Below are positions 41,027-49,387 of a stretch of DNA of 64,000 bases, one piece after another (the stretch's first letter is position 1; each line of letters opens with the position of its first letter). The stretch covers positions 1-64,000 of the forward strand of contig NZ_JBEYYO010000002.1 of the NCBI RefSeq assembly GCF_040645615.1, in the 5' to 3' direction. The notes beneath the pieces are model-generated. The model was not told the DNA's origin and did not search any database. It was given only the letters and a program-made list of their open reading frames with translations. A program made the position numbers and the translations under genes. This DNA comes from Glycomyces sp040645615 (GTDB taxonomy: Bacteria > Actinomycetota > Actinomycetes > Mycobacteriales > Micromonosporaceae).

Positions 41027-41701
41027 TCACTCCAGTGGCACGCCGCCGGGGCGGTCGGTCGCCTCGAGTAGCGCCGCCGCTTCGGCGTCGGTCGGAGTGT
41101 CCCCTTCGGATGCTTCGAGGTATTCAGTCAGGAACGCCCGCAACGCCTCTCCCGCGAAACGGTCGGGCGCGGGTGTGAATGGCGTGTCGGCGTGGAGGAC
41201 GAGCAGCAGCATGCCGCGAATGCGCCCTTCGGGGCCGCCGATGCCCGGCTGGAAGTACGGCAGGTCCAGGACCTTCGCTCCGGCCGACCTGTAGAACGCC
41301 AGACGCCTGCGCGGATCGCCATGCGCCGCAACCTGAGCCACCGCATCGGGCGACTCGATCTCCGCGACCACCGCGCACGGCGCGTACCGCTCGGCCCACG
41401 CCGCCACCGCCTCGCCCAGCAGCCTCCCGCCCAGGCCCGCGCCCCGCGTGCGGGCATGGACGGCCAGGTAGGTGAGCAACTGGATCCGCGAGGCCGCCGA
41501 CCAGCGCCCGAACGCCGCCCCCGCCGCCTCGCCCGCCTCGTCGACCGCGACGAACAAGCTCCCCTCGCCCGCATCCAGCGACGCCGCGATGCTCGACGCA
41601 GGCTCCAACTCCCCGGCCGGGAACGAAGGCGCGAACAGCTCGTCGTACACCCGCGCCACCAACGAATCCGGCCGCCGCACTTCAACAATCCGATACTCCA
41701 C
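41027..41701 (-). CDS. GNAT-family N-acetyltransferase
   Basis: 224 aa. Core GNAT features: a central strand LLTYLAVHARTRGAGLGGRLLGEA (motif A R-x2-G-x-G pattern RGAGLGG, about residues 86-92), followed by VVAEIESPDA and the AFYRSAGAKVL motif B region. The C-terminal 50 residues extend beyond the usual fold (RFAGEALRAFLTEYLEASEG). Acetyl-CoA-dependent transfer to an unknown amine. Cytosolic. Confidence 0.85.
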   Translation of the reverse strand: MEYRIVEVRRPDSLVARVYDELFAPSFPAGELEPASSIAASLDAGEGSLFVAVDEAGEAAGAAFGRWSAASRIQLLTYLAVHARTRGAGLGGRLLGEAVAAWAERYAPCAVVAEIESPDAVAQVAAHGDPRRRLAFYRSAGAKVLDLPYFQPGIGGPEGRIRGMLLLVLHADTPFTPAPDRFAGEALRAFLTEYLEASEGDTPTDAEAAALLEATDRPGGVPLE

Positions 41702-41771
41702 AATGCCCCCCGACCCACCAGTATCGGCGAGCCCGACCCCGCAGGGGCCCGTTTCCGGATCGACACCGCAG

Positions 41772-44069
41772 CTATAACCGTTCGAGCCGCCGCCTCCCGC
41801 TGGCGCCCGACCAGACCCAGCGCGCGAACGTCACCGGCAGCTTCACCGCATACCAAGCGGTGGAACGGAACCCGTTGTAGTTCACCCACCGGCCCATCAC
41901 GTACACGACCGCCCAGAACACCACGAACCCGGCCGTCAGCCCCCACGCCTGCGGCGTCCAGAAGCCCGCGGCCTGCCAGATGCTGATCGCCGCGCAGATG
42001 CTCAGCGCCGACACCGCCGCCGTGGTCGAATCCCGCACGCGCTGCTGGCGGTCGCCCTCCCACCGCTGCAACGTCGCCTCCGACTGGTCGGCCATGACCT
42101 CGTTCAGGCGCGCCTGGAACGTCGCCAACTGCTCGTCGACGCCGCTGACGGCCAGCAGCCGCCGCAACGCCGCCGCGTTCGAGGGCGAGCGCAAAAGCGA
42201 GGGCGAATGCAGCAGCGCGATGACCCGCCGCGTCTCGTTCTCGAACCCGAGCATCCTCGTCCGCGCGGCCTTCATCGCCTCCAGCTGCGCCGAGCGGTCG
42301 GCGCCGACGCGGTGGTACTCGTTGATGAACCCCGTGACGTCGGCCCGGTAGGCGTCGAGCTGGTGATTCCACGCCGCGAGCGTCCCGCTCAGGCACGCCG
42401 TGAACTCCCCGATCGCCTCCATGTCGCCCGAGATGAAGTTCGGGGCGTCCAGCGCCGCGATCACCGTCGTGTTCTCAGTGGAGATCAGCAGGTCGCCTTG
42501 GTTGCGCTGGTTCCAGATCCGCCTGCTGTGGTCGTCGGAAAGCCGCACCCAGTCCCACAGCGACTCCTTCGCGTCCGGCGCCGAATGCAGCAGGACCGAG
42601 GACCCGACCAGGGTCAGCAACCGGTGCCCGTCCTGGACGAGCGGCCGGTCGACCTCGCTGTGCCCCTCGAACTCGTGCCGCCGCTCGCTCGCACGCAGGA
42701 CCCGGACGATCACATGAGATCGTCCTCTATGGACTTCAATTGGTTCGCGTTGGGCTGGGCCGGTGTTGAGCTGCTCGGGGAGTTGCCGCAAGATCACGTC
42801 TCTTGCGAAGCGCGCCAAGCGATCCCAAGTCTTGCCTTCGCAGTCGACTTCGATGCGGCCGTGCTCACGGGCCGCGCGGAACATCGCCGCGTGCAGCTCG
42901 CTGGGGTACATGTCCTCGACCGACCGCTCCAGGCGCAGGCAGTGCACACCCAAGGGCGAGAGGCGGATCGAAGCCGCCAACTCCTCCGTCGTGTCCTCGT
43001 CCACCCGCAGTCGCACCTTCGGCAGTCGCAGCTCCATGCCGTCGAACCGCTTGCGCTGCTCCAGATGCGGCTCCCAGATGTCCGCATGGGCCGTGAAATG
43101 GTCGAGCACCGCCGTCGGCGACACCACCGCGCCGCCGCCCTGCACGAAAGCGGCCCGCAGCCGCGCCGTGATCTCGTCGTAGTCCAGACCCGTCACGCCG
43201 AAAGGGAACAGGTACACGATGCGGCCCTCGTCGACCCGCATCCACGGGCGCTTCGCCTCCTGCGCCTCCTGGAGGCGCTCCAGGGCCTGCCGGTGCGCGT
43301 TGAGCTTGGACAGCTCCACTGAGGAGAACGCCCACTCGTTCACCAGCCGACGCAGGTCCCGGCGGAACTCGAACCGTTTGTGCTTGCCCGCCGACTTCGC
43401 CGCCAGCGCGCTGTTCGCGACCCGCAGTTGGACGTGGTACTGGTGGCGGACGGCGACCTCGCTGAGGACGTAGGCCGCGATCGGGCCCGCGAGGGCCTCG
43501 GCGCCGCGCATCACCTCCTCGCAGGAGGCGATCACCGACTCCAGTGCCGCCTCGTAGGCCTTCCGGGAGCCGGTCTTGAGCCGGTCTTCGAGCCCGATTT
43601 CCTCGCGCACCAGGGCGCACAGGCGCAGTGCCAACGCCACCAACGGATCGGGGTCGGTGTCCACCGCCCAGGCGCGGCGGGCCACCGTCTCGAAGCCGAT
43701 CATCGAAGAGGTCAACAGGTCCACCCGGTAGGTGTGGTTCCAGGCCCGGACGGTGGAGTAGTGGACCCACAGGCACAGCAGCGCCTGGTCGACGCTCGTC
43801 CGGGTCAGGTGCGTTTGGCGTTCGAACTCGGCTTCGGCGCGGGCCATGAAATCGGCTTCGGCGTCGCCCGCGGCGCGGGCCTTGCTCTCGGCTTGGAGGC
43901 CGTTCCACACGAAGCAGTCCCGCAGGGTCTGTGTGTCGACCCCGCACCTGACCTGGAGTTCGGCCTCAATCCTGGTGTGCACCTGCGGATCGCGAGCGGT
44001 GAGCTGAAGCGCCGCCTCAGCTACCCGCGGCCCCGGCACCTGTGCCGCCTCAGTCGCCCTGGTCTGCAC
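41772..44069 (-). CDS. Large hypothetical protein with C-terminal membrane anchor
   Basis: 765 aa from the GTG at 44069, preceded by GGAGGAGGTGG. Largely soluble, with helical regions (for example EAAQVPGPRVAEAALQL and VRHQYHVQLRVANSALAAK) and beta segments (RIVYLFPFGVTGLDYDEI, SSVLLHSAPDAKESLWDWVRL). Two transmembrane helices near the C-terminus (about 690-740) are followed by a basic tail. The order beta-sheet, then long helices and two C-terminal helices is loosely like CorA/RMD1-type proteins but no motif confirms it. Not recognised; could be an envelope or transport scaffold. Confidence 0.6.
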   Translation of the reverse strand: MQTRATEAAQVPGPRVAEAALQLTARDPQVHTRIEAELQVRCGVDTQTLRDCFVWNGLQAESKARAAGDAEADFMARAEAEFERQTHLTRTSVDQALLCLWVHYSTVRAWNHTYRVDLLTSSMIGFETVARRAWAVDTDPDPLVALALRLCALVREEIGLEDRLKTGSRKAYEAALESVIASCEEVMRGAEALAGPIAAYVLSEVAVRHQYHVQLRVANSALAAKSAGKHKRFEFRRDLRRLVNEWAFSSVELSKLNAHRQALERLQEAQEAKRPWMRVDEGRIVYLFPFGVTGLDYDEITARLRAAFVQGGGAVVSPTAVLDHFTAHADIWEPHLEQRKRFDGMELRLPKVRLRVDEDTTEELAASIRLSPLGVHCLRLERSVEDMYPSELHAAMFRAAREHGRIEVDCEGKTWDRLARFARDVILRQLPEQLNTGPAQREPIEVHRGRSHVIVRVLRASERRHEFEGHSEVDRPLVQDGHRLLTLVGSSVLLHSAPDAKESLWDWVRLSDDHSRRIWNQRNQGDLLISTENTTVIAALDAPNFISGDMEAIGEFTACLSGTLAAWNHQLDAYRADVTGFINEYHRVGADRSAQLEAMKAARTRMLGFENETRRVIALLHSPSLLRSPSNAAALRRLLAVSGVDEQLATFQARLNEVMADQSEATLQRWEGDRQQRVRDSTTAAVSALSICAAISIWQAAGFWTPQAWGLTAGFVVFWAVVYVMGRWVNYNGFRSTAWYAVKLPVTFARWVWSGASGRRRLERL

Positions 44070-44145
44070 AGCGAACCACCTCCTCCAACCTCGCCCCAGC
44101 CTAAGCCGCCCGCGCACTAAAGAGGGCCCTCACCAACTCGCGCAA

Positions 44146-44379
44146 CTGAACGTCGACCCCGAGGAATTGCGCGCCCACGCGAAGGCCAAAAGGGCCATGT
44201 TCGAGCAGGACCAGCTTCGATCGGGCTCAGCGGCGCTCGATGATGTTGACCGGATGTACGTCGAGTACACCGAGCCGGACGACTGTGGTTGTGTTGGGCG
44301 CGTGGACGCGGATGTGCCTTCTGATGGGGGCTGGTGGTGGCAGCGGGTGCCCGAGCGCGGTCTGGTCAGGGCAGAGTAG
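44146..44379 (+). pseudogene. Possible remnant of an ESX-type N-terminal domain
   Basis: An open stretch without a credible start reads LNVDPEELRAHAKAKRAMFEQD, which resembles the N-terminus of actinobacterial WXG100/EspC-like proteins (VDPEELRAHA). It loses that character after about 40 residues and ends in Trp/Arg-rich sequence. Offered tentatively as a fragment; the rest of 44070-44471 shows no gene. Confidence 0.2.
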
Positions 44380-44471
44380 GAGAAGTTCTACGGGCATCCC
44401 ACGGCTTCGCGGCTGTGAGTGGAAGGTGGGAGTTGTTGTGGGGGGTGGGGGTGGTCGCTTAGGGTTGGGGG

Positions 44472-45506
44472 ATGGGTTGGCGTGGGGTTTTGTTTGGGCG
44501 GCGGCGGGTTTGGCGGCGGGGGTTTGGGGGGGCTTCCTCTTCCTCTCGGGGTTTCTCTTCCTTTTCTTCTTCCTCTGGGGCTCGGGGGGGCTCTTTGGGG
44601 TTTGTTGGGGGGGATGGGCAGCGGTACAAGGTGGTTGCCGTTGATGAGGGGGGTCAGGGGGAGCATGTTGATCCGCCGCGGAAGTGGGGGCGGGCCCTTG
44701 CCTTGGTTGGGGGTTGGGTTGTTCTTGTTTTTGTTGGGGCTGGTGTTGCGCCTGGGTTTGCCGCCTCTGGGAGTACTCAGAATGAGGATCCCCGAGACGA
44801 AGCCGCGACCGACGCGAAAGGCGCGGCCCTTCGGTATCTTCGGTATGGCTCTAATGAGGACCTTGACCGTGCCAGCGCCGCTCTCTGCGATGGTGCCTCT
44901 CCCGAGCTGACCCCCGCCGACCTCGACGCGATCCGGCAGGGCTACGCCGAGCAACTCGGCGGCATCACCGATGTCGATCCCCAACTCGGTGAACCCGTTC
45001 CGGCCGACGGCAGCATTGTTTTCACCGGCACGGTCGACTATGTCGCCGAAAGTGCGCAGCGCACCGCAGAATTCATCGTGACCGTTCAGGAAGACGACGG
45101 CACCTACTGCGTCTCTGACGCTGTACAAGTCAAAGAGGACCCAGGCCCCGACACCGATGGCACCTCACCGGAAGTCGAAGACCCTGAAGTTCTCGCCAAC
45201 CGGTACCTGACCCACATCGTCGGCAACCGCGACACCGCCACTGCCTCGGCCATGCAATGCCCCGCCTACTCGGGCATCACCCTCGAGGACTTGACTGCGG
45301 CCCTTGACGAGTGGGAGACCAAGAACGGATGGCGCACCGGCAGCTCGCTCGGGGCCGAGTCCACAACCACCGAGGGCCCTGTAACAGTGCTCACCATCGA
45401 GGTCGAGCTGGAGGGTGACATCGCGGTCGACCGATACACCTTTGAAGTTGGGGTGCAAGGGAACTGCGTCGCATCACTTGAAGGTGCAGAGGGCCTTTTC
45501 GGCTAA
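44472..45506 (+). CDS. Hypothetical anchored protein with two NTF2-like modules
   Basis: 344 aa. The first 60 residues are an odd Arg/Gly/Ser-rich low-complexity segment encoded by G/T-rich DNA unlike the rest, so the true start may lie downstream. One transmembrane helix at about 75-98 (ALALVGGWVVLVFVGAGV). The outer part contains two similar units: DAKGAALRYLRYGSNEDLDRASAALCD and DPEVLANRYLTHIVGNRDTATASAMQC, each followed by a beta region with a second Cys (DDGTYCVSD, VQGNCVAS). Function unknown. Confidence 0.65.
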   Translation: MGWRGVLFGRRRVWRRGFGGASSSSRGFSSFSSSSGARGGSLGFVGGDGQRYKVVAVDEGGQGEHVDPPRKWGRALALVGGWVVLVFVGAGVAPGFAASGSTQNEDPRDEAATDAKGAALRYLRYGSNEDLDRASAALCDGASPELTPADLDAIRQGYAEQLGGITDVDPQLGEPVPADGSIVFTGTVDYVAESAQRTAEFIVTVQEDDGTYCVSDAVQVKEDPGPDTDGTSPEVEDPEVLANRYLTHIVGNRDTATASAMQCPAYSGITLEDLTAALDEWETKNGWRTGSSLGAESTTTEGPVTVLTIEVELEGDIAVDRYTFEVGVQGNCVASLEGAEGLFG

Positions 45507-45737
45507 GCCTGAAGGTGAAGTCCCCTTATGTTTCACGACACTCCGTGACCGGTGGTTGACAATCCAGCGATGTTCGCTCACCATTTGGTCAGCGCGTCCC
45601 GAATGCGTCGCTAGACCCCCGACGTAGTCGGGGCGCGCCACCAAACTTCATACGGCCGATTTTTCATCGCCGCCCGGTGGCCCTGTCGCCAAACTGAGTC
45701 CACCGGGCGGCTCCTAGAAACAAGGGAGCAAGCTCCG
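45507..45737. other. Structured intergenic region
   Basis: 231 bp without a gene. Contains CCCCGAC-GTA-GTCGGGG (45617-45633) and GCCGCCCGGTGG (45669-45680) pairing with CCACCGGGCGGC (45700-45711) across 19 nt. The first may terminate the upstream gene; the second would lie in the leader of the next gene. Confidence 0.55.
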
Positions 45738-46625
45738 TTGTCGTCTACGACCATACGCCATTCCGGGCTGTCCGAAAACAGCAAATCCGGGCCGAACGCG
45801 AACCAGCGGCCCGGCGTTCCCGCCTACCTTGAGCAGGTACTTTACGCCTCTCCCAGCGACTCCGACTCGCCCGGCGCGTACCGCTACGACCCCGAGTCGT
45901 ACGACCCGACCATCCCCGACTCCGACCCCCGCTCACCCCGATACGAACCGCCGCACCTCCGCCACCAACCAGGCGACACCTGGATCATCGACCGCAACCG
46001 CCCCTACGACCCCGCCGACCCCGGACCCTACGGCTCCCCCGGTTGGTACCCCGACCAACGCACCGGCCGCCACCGGCGCGGCGAACTCCCCGACGCCATT
46101 CCCGACTCCGACACGGGTTCCGGTCCCTCCATCAACCCGGCCGCCAACCGGCGACCCTCGCCCGGCCCCACCTCCGCAGAGCCCGAATCACCCCGGAGCC
46201 TGCGCGGCCGACCCGGCGGCGACCCGCCGCAACCACCTTCCCGCCCCCGCAAGCGCTACTGGGGCGAGGAAGACGACAACCGCCGCTACGACTTCGGCAA
46301 CCTCCGCGAACAAGCCTGGACCCGCTTCCTGCGCGAATCCCAAGAACTCCACGCCGCCAACCTCACCCGCCGCACCGACGCCGACCGACCCTGGACCCGG
46401 ATCTGGAGCGCCCTGTACGCCTTCATCCTCCGCGTCCTCACACCCACCCGCCGCACCGCCCGCCAGGAGGCCGCACCCGCCACCGTCAAACTCAAGATCG
46501 CCTCTCCGCTCGCCGCGATCCCGCAGCAGACCCCACACCGCGACCGACCCGTCAATCCCTACCTCGCCCAATGGGAACGACATTTCGACGCCGCCCACGG
46601 CTTCCGCGAGGCGGTGGCCCTGTGA
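45738..46625 (+). CDS. Pro/Arg-rich hypothetical protein
   Basis: 295 aa from a TTG with GGGAG 9 bp upstream. Two-thirds is Pro, Ser, Asp and Arg rich with recurrent Tyr (YRYDPESYDPTIPDSDPRSPRYEPP), consistent with intrinsic disorder. A more ordered C-terminal part includes LREQAWTRFLRESQELHAANL and WSALYAFILRVLTP, a possible amphipathic or membrane-associated helix. Its stop overlaps the next gene's GTG (GTGA). Not recognised. Confidence 0.6.
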   Translation: MSSTTIRHSGLSENSKSGPNANQRPGVPAYLEQVLYASPSDSDSPGAYRYDPESYDPTIPDSDPRSPRYEPPHLRHQPGDTWIIDRNRPYDPADPGPYGSPGWYPDQRTGRHRRGELPDAIPDSDTGSGPSINPAANRRPSPGPTSAEPESPRSLRGRPGGDPPQPPSRPRKRYWGEEDDNRRYDFGNLREQAWTRFLRESQELHAANLTRRTDADRPWTRIWSALYAFILRVLTPTRRTARQEAAPATVKLKIASPLAAIPQQTPHRDRPVNPYLAQWERHFDAAHGFREAVAL

Positions 46626-46939
46626 GCTTCGAAATCGACTGCTCCCCAAGCCGCGCAACGCAATACGCCCTGCCCAGAGGGGTGACGATGATCGGCGGGC
46701 GGCTCCTGCACTTCGAGCCGTTCGTACCCCAAGCGCGCCTGCGCATCACGATGCGCATCCCCGGCGAGCCGTGCTCCGAAGCGCTCGGCTCGGTCATCCA
46801 TCTGAATTCCGACAAACCCGCCCTGCGTGTCTGCGCGCCTCTGGAGGTCGAGTGGGCCACAATTCATATGGCTGAGATCGTCGACGAAGCAATCCGGGTT
46901 TGGGCATCCTCCATCACGGTTCGTCATTGCGACGGTTAA
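46622..46939 (+). CDS. Small hypothetical protein coupled to the Pro/Arg-rich gene
   Basis: 105 aa from the GTG at 46622, which overlaps the upstream stop by GTGA. Contains VTMIGGRLLHFEPFVPQARLRITM, GSVIHLNSDKPALRVCAPLE and IRVWASSITV; soluble mixed alpha/beta. No family recognised. Translational coupling suggests the two proteins work together. Confidence 0.6.
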   Translation: MSFEIDCSPSRATQYALPRGVTMIGGRLLHFEPFVPQARLRITMRIPGEPCSEALGSVIHLNSDKPALRVCAPLEVEWATIHMAEIVDEAIRVWASSITVRHCDG

Positions 46940-47057
46940 GACGAGCTCGGCAAAGGGTCGGCGCATTGTTGGGGATCATGCGCCGGCCACTTCTCTGCCC
47001 CGGATCAACCCCGCGGGGCCGTGACGCAGCCGGCAAACCCTTGTAAATGGTGTGAAC

Positions 47058-47648
47058 ATGACCTTGACTCCCGATTACATCGCTTCCGCCGCAAAGGAAC
47101 TCATCATCGAAGGCGGCAGTGAGGGGATGAGCATGCGCAAGGTCGGCGACATGCTGGGCACGACCCCGATGGCCGTCTACCGCCACTTCCCCAGCCGCGA
47201 AGCGTTGCTGACCCGAGTGGCCGAGGACCTGTTCGAAGACACCTACGAACGCTTCTGCGTCTTTCCGATCCCGCCCGACCCCGTCGAAGCCCTCCACCGG
47301 GCCGTGGACGACCTGGTGCTCCTCGCCTTGGATCGCCCCGGCCAGTTCTCGTTCATGTTCCTCGAACCGCGCCCCGGCGCTCGGGACTTCCCCGACGACG
47401 TCGACAGCGGGCGCTCGCGCATCTTCGCCCTGATGACCGGGCCGATCGACGACGGGATCGCGAAGGGGCTCTTCGCCCCCAGCGAGTCCTGGAAGATCGG
47501 GCTCAGCCTCACCGCCAACGTGTACGGCCTGGTGACCCTGCTTCAGGCCGGGCGCTTCGCGCTCTCGAACGACCAGTTCCGGGCGCTGTGCCACGATTCC
47601 CTGGACATGCTGCTCACCGGCATTTTCATCGGCGGCGGCAGCGACTGA
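47058..47648 (+). CDS. TetR/AcrR-family regulator
   Basis: 196 aa from the ATG at 47058 (an in-frame GTG two codons earlier is possible). N-terminal helix-turn-helix: DYIASAAKELIIEGGSEGMSMRKVGDMLGTTPMAVYRHFPSREALLTRV (residues 5-53). The C-terminal ligand-binding part is of the TetR_C type (WKIGLSLTANVYGLVTLLQAG). TAAATG-like sequence 8 bp before the ATG and no ribosome site suggest a leaderless start. No divergent target gene; it may act on the secretion operon 66 bp downstream on the other strand, but nothing proves this. Confidence 0.85.
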   Translation: MTLTPDYIASAAKELIIEGGSEGMSMRKVGDMLGTTPMAVYRHFPSREALLTRVAEDLFEDTYERFCVFPIPPDPVEALHRAVDDLVLLALDRPGQFSFMFLEPRPGARDFPDDVDSGRSRIFALMTGPIDDGIAKGLFAPSESWKIGLSLTANVYGLVTLLQAGRFALSNDQFRALCHDSLDMLLTGIFIGGGSD

Positions 47649-47714
47649 ACGGCACTCGACCTGGTGCGCCGCCGATGAGAACCGCACTCGGGACCTACGG
47701 AGCTGTCCTGAGCC

Positions 47715-48863
47715 TCAGTCGAGCGGCGCGCCCATCTGGTTCATGAACGCCACCGGGTCGACCGCGCCGGCGGCGCTGCGGTCGGCGTTGAGGTGCGTCT
47801 CGAAGTGCAGGTGGGGCCCACTGGACCGGCCCGACGAACCCACATAGCCGAGGATCTGACCGGCCTGCACCACATCGCCTTCCTTGACCAAAGGCGCAGA
47901 AGCGAAGTGGCAATACCTGGTCAGGTAATCCCCGGCATGCAGGATGTTGACGTACCAACCGCAACCGGCGACCTCGGGCGAGCCGTCGACATCGCATGAA
48001 TAGGGCTGGCCGTAGAGGCTCGCATTGCACTCGGAGGTGATGACCGTGCCGCTCGAAGCCGCGACCACGGTCGCGCCCCTCGGAGCCCCGATGTCCACGC
48101 CATTGTGGGTGGGCCGCTGCGGGGTCTGGAAGCCCGAGTTCACCGGCCCCTCCACGGGAATGATCCAGCCCGAGGCCGAGAGCTCACCCGGCTGCGCGCA
48201 GGTGCCGAGACTGGTGTCGACGGCTGAGACCCGAGCGCCACCGCCGGTCAGGGTGTTCACGATGTCCGTGGCGAGGGGCTCGTGCTTGGCGTACGCATCG
48301 GGGAACGCGGAGATCTGGACCCGTTGCGCCGCAACGGTGAGCGGGAGGGTCTCCCAGTTGTCGATGGTCAGCAGCTTGTCGTAGAACTTGGTCGAGGCGT
48401 ACACCGGGTCGGTGACCTGCTCCGGAGTGCCCCAGCCCGAGGACGGGCGCTGCTGGAACAGGCCCTGCGAGTCGTGGTCGTTGCGGTCCCCCAAGTGACC
48501 CAGGTTGGTCAGGCGCGATTCCTGCATCGCGGTGGCGACCGCGATGATCCAGCCGCGCGCGGGGACCTCCATGTCCTGGCCGACCGAGATGATGATCGCG
48601 GCGTTCTGGATCTGCTCCGAGGAGTAGGGGCCGATCTCGGGGAACTCGGAGTCGGGGTCGATCACGACGTTGGTGCCGCACCCGGCGAGGATCACGCTGC
48701 CGTCGTCGTCGCTGGACTGATCGGACAGCAACTGCACCACCGAGACCACGACCCCGAGGCAGCAGACCATCGCCACCGCGAGCGTCCACATCAGCGGCCG
48801 GAACCGCTTGGGGATGCGCCGCCGCTTCGCGCTCGGGTCCACGGGATCGCCGATGGTGGTCAT
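47715..48863 (-). CDS. Type IV secretion-associated cell-wall hydrolase (lytic plus M23 domains)
   Basis: 382 aa. One N-terminal membrane helix (about 25-48). The middle has a lytic-transglycosylase-like stretch (AIIISVGQDMEVPARGWIIAVATAMQESRL, with a Glu, and DHDSQGLFQQRPSSGWG). The C-terminal M23 peptidase domain has THNGVDIGAP and GPHLHFE, the metal and catalytic His positions. Two-domain enzymes like this open peptidoglycan for conjugative machines. Last gene of the minus-strand operon, overlapping the upstream gene by ATGA. Confidence 0.88.
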   Translation of the reverse strand: MTTIGDPVDPSAKRRRIPKRFRPLMWTLAVAMVCCLGVVVSVVQLLSDQSSDDDGSVILAGCGTNVVIDPDSEFPEIGPYSSEQIQNAAIIISVGQDMEVPARGWIIAVATAMQESRLTNLGHLGDRNDHDSQGLFQQRPSSGWGTPEQVTDPVYASTKFYDKLLTIDNWETLPLTVAAQRVQISAFPDAYAKHEPLATDIVNTLTGGGARVSAVDTSLGTCAQPGELSASGWIIPVEGPVNSGFQTPQRPTHNGVDIGAPRGATVVAASSGTVITSECNASLYGQPYSCDVDGSPEVAGCGWYVNILHAGDYLTRYCHFASAPLVKEGDVVQAGQILGYVGSSGRSSGPHLHFETHLNADRSAAGAVDPVAFMNQMGAPLD

Positions 48864-49384
48864 GACTGCTCCCAGTCGATCGCCGAGACGAGCCAGGCGT
48901 TGGGGCCCTCGACCATGGTGAGCGTGAGGGTGCCGGTGTCCATGGGGATCGTGACCTTGGTGCCCTCGGCTTCGGGTTCGCCCTCGATCTTGGTGGCGGG
49001 CACGGAGATCGGGTCGACGCCTTCCATGAGGTCGGCGCGCTCGGCGGTGAGGTAGGGGGCGATCGAGTTGTGCCAGCTGTTGGGGCCGTAGCCGTTCGGG
49101 TTGAGCCAGGCCGCGGTGAAGGCCACCGCGCGGTCAACGGCCTCCTGGGGGAGGTCTTCGACCGCGAAGCAATCGTCGCCGTCGCAGGCCTCGGTGGCGA
49201 ACCCGTCGTCTTCGGTGATGGGCTCGGAGGTGCGCTCCCCTTGGGTGCCTTCGCTGTTGGATTCCATGCCGTCGAGCGGAGTCTGGCGGCGGTCGTTGGC
49301 CAGCGCGATCGCACCCAGCACGAGCACCAGGATGATGACGACGATCCCATAGCGGGAGAAGATGATCCGGAGGGCGCGGTTCAT
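48860..49384 (-). CDS. Small membrane protein in VirB8-like position
   Basis: 174 aa. N-terminal transmembrane helix (about 9-29), then an acidic linker with two Cys (ACDGDDCF) and a compact domain ending TLTMVEGPNAWLVSAIDWEQ, of the NTF2-like kind found in VirB8/TcpC-type components. Assignment is by position and topology, not by a motif. Overlaps the hydrolase gene by 4 bp and lies 3 bp after the VirB6-like gene. Confidence 0.55.
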   Translation of the reverse strand: MNRALRIIFSRYGIVVIILVLVLGAIALANDRRQTPLDGMESNSEGTQGERTSEPITEDDGFATEACDGDDCFAVEDLPQEAVDRAVAFTAAWLNPNGYGPNSWHNSIAPYLTAERADLMEGVDPISVPATKIEGEPEAEGTKVTIPMDTGTLTLTMVEGPNAWLVSAIDWEQS

Positions 49385-49387
49385 CTC

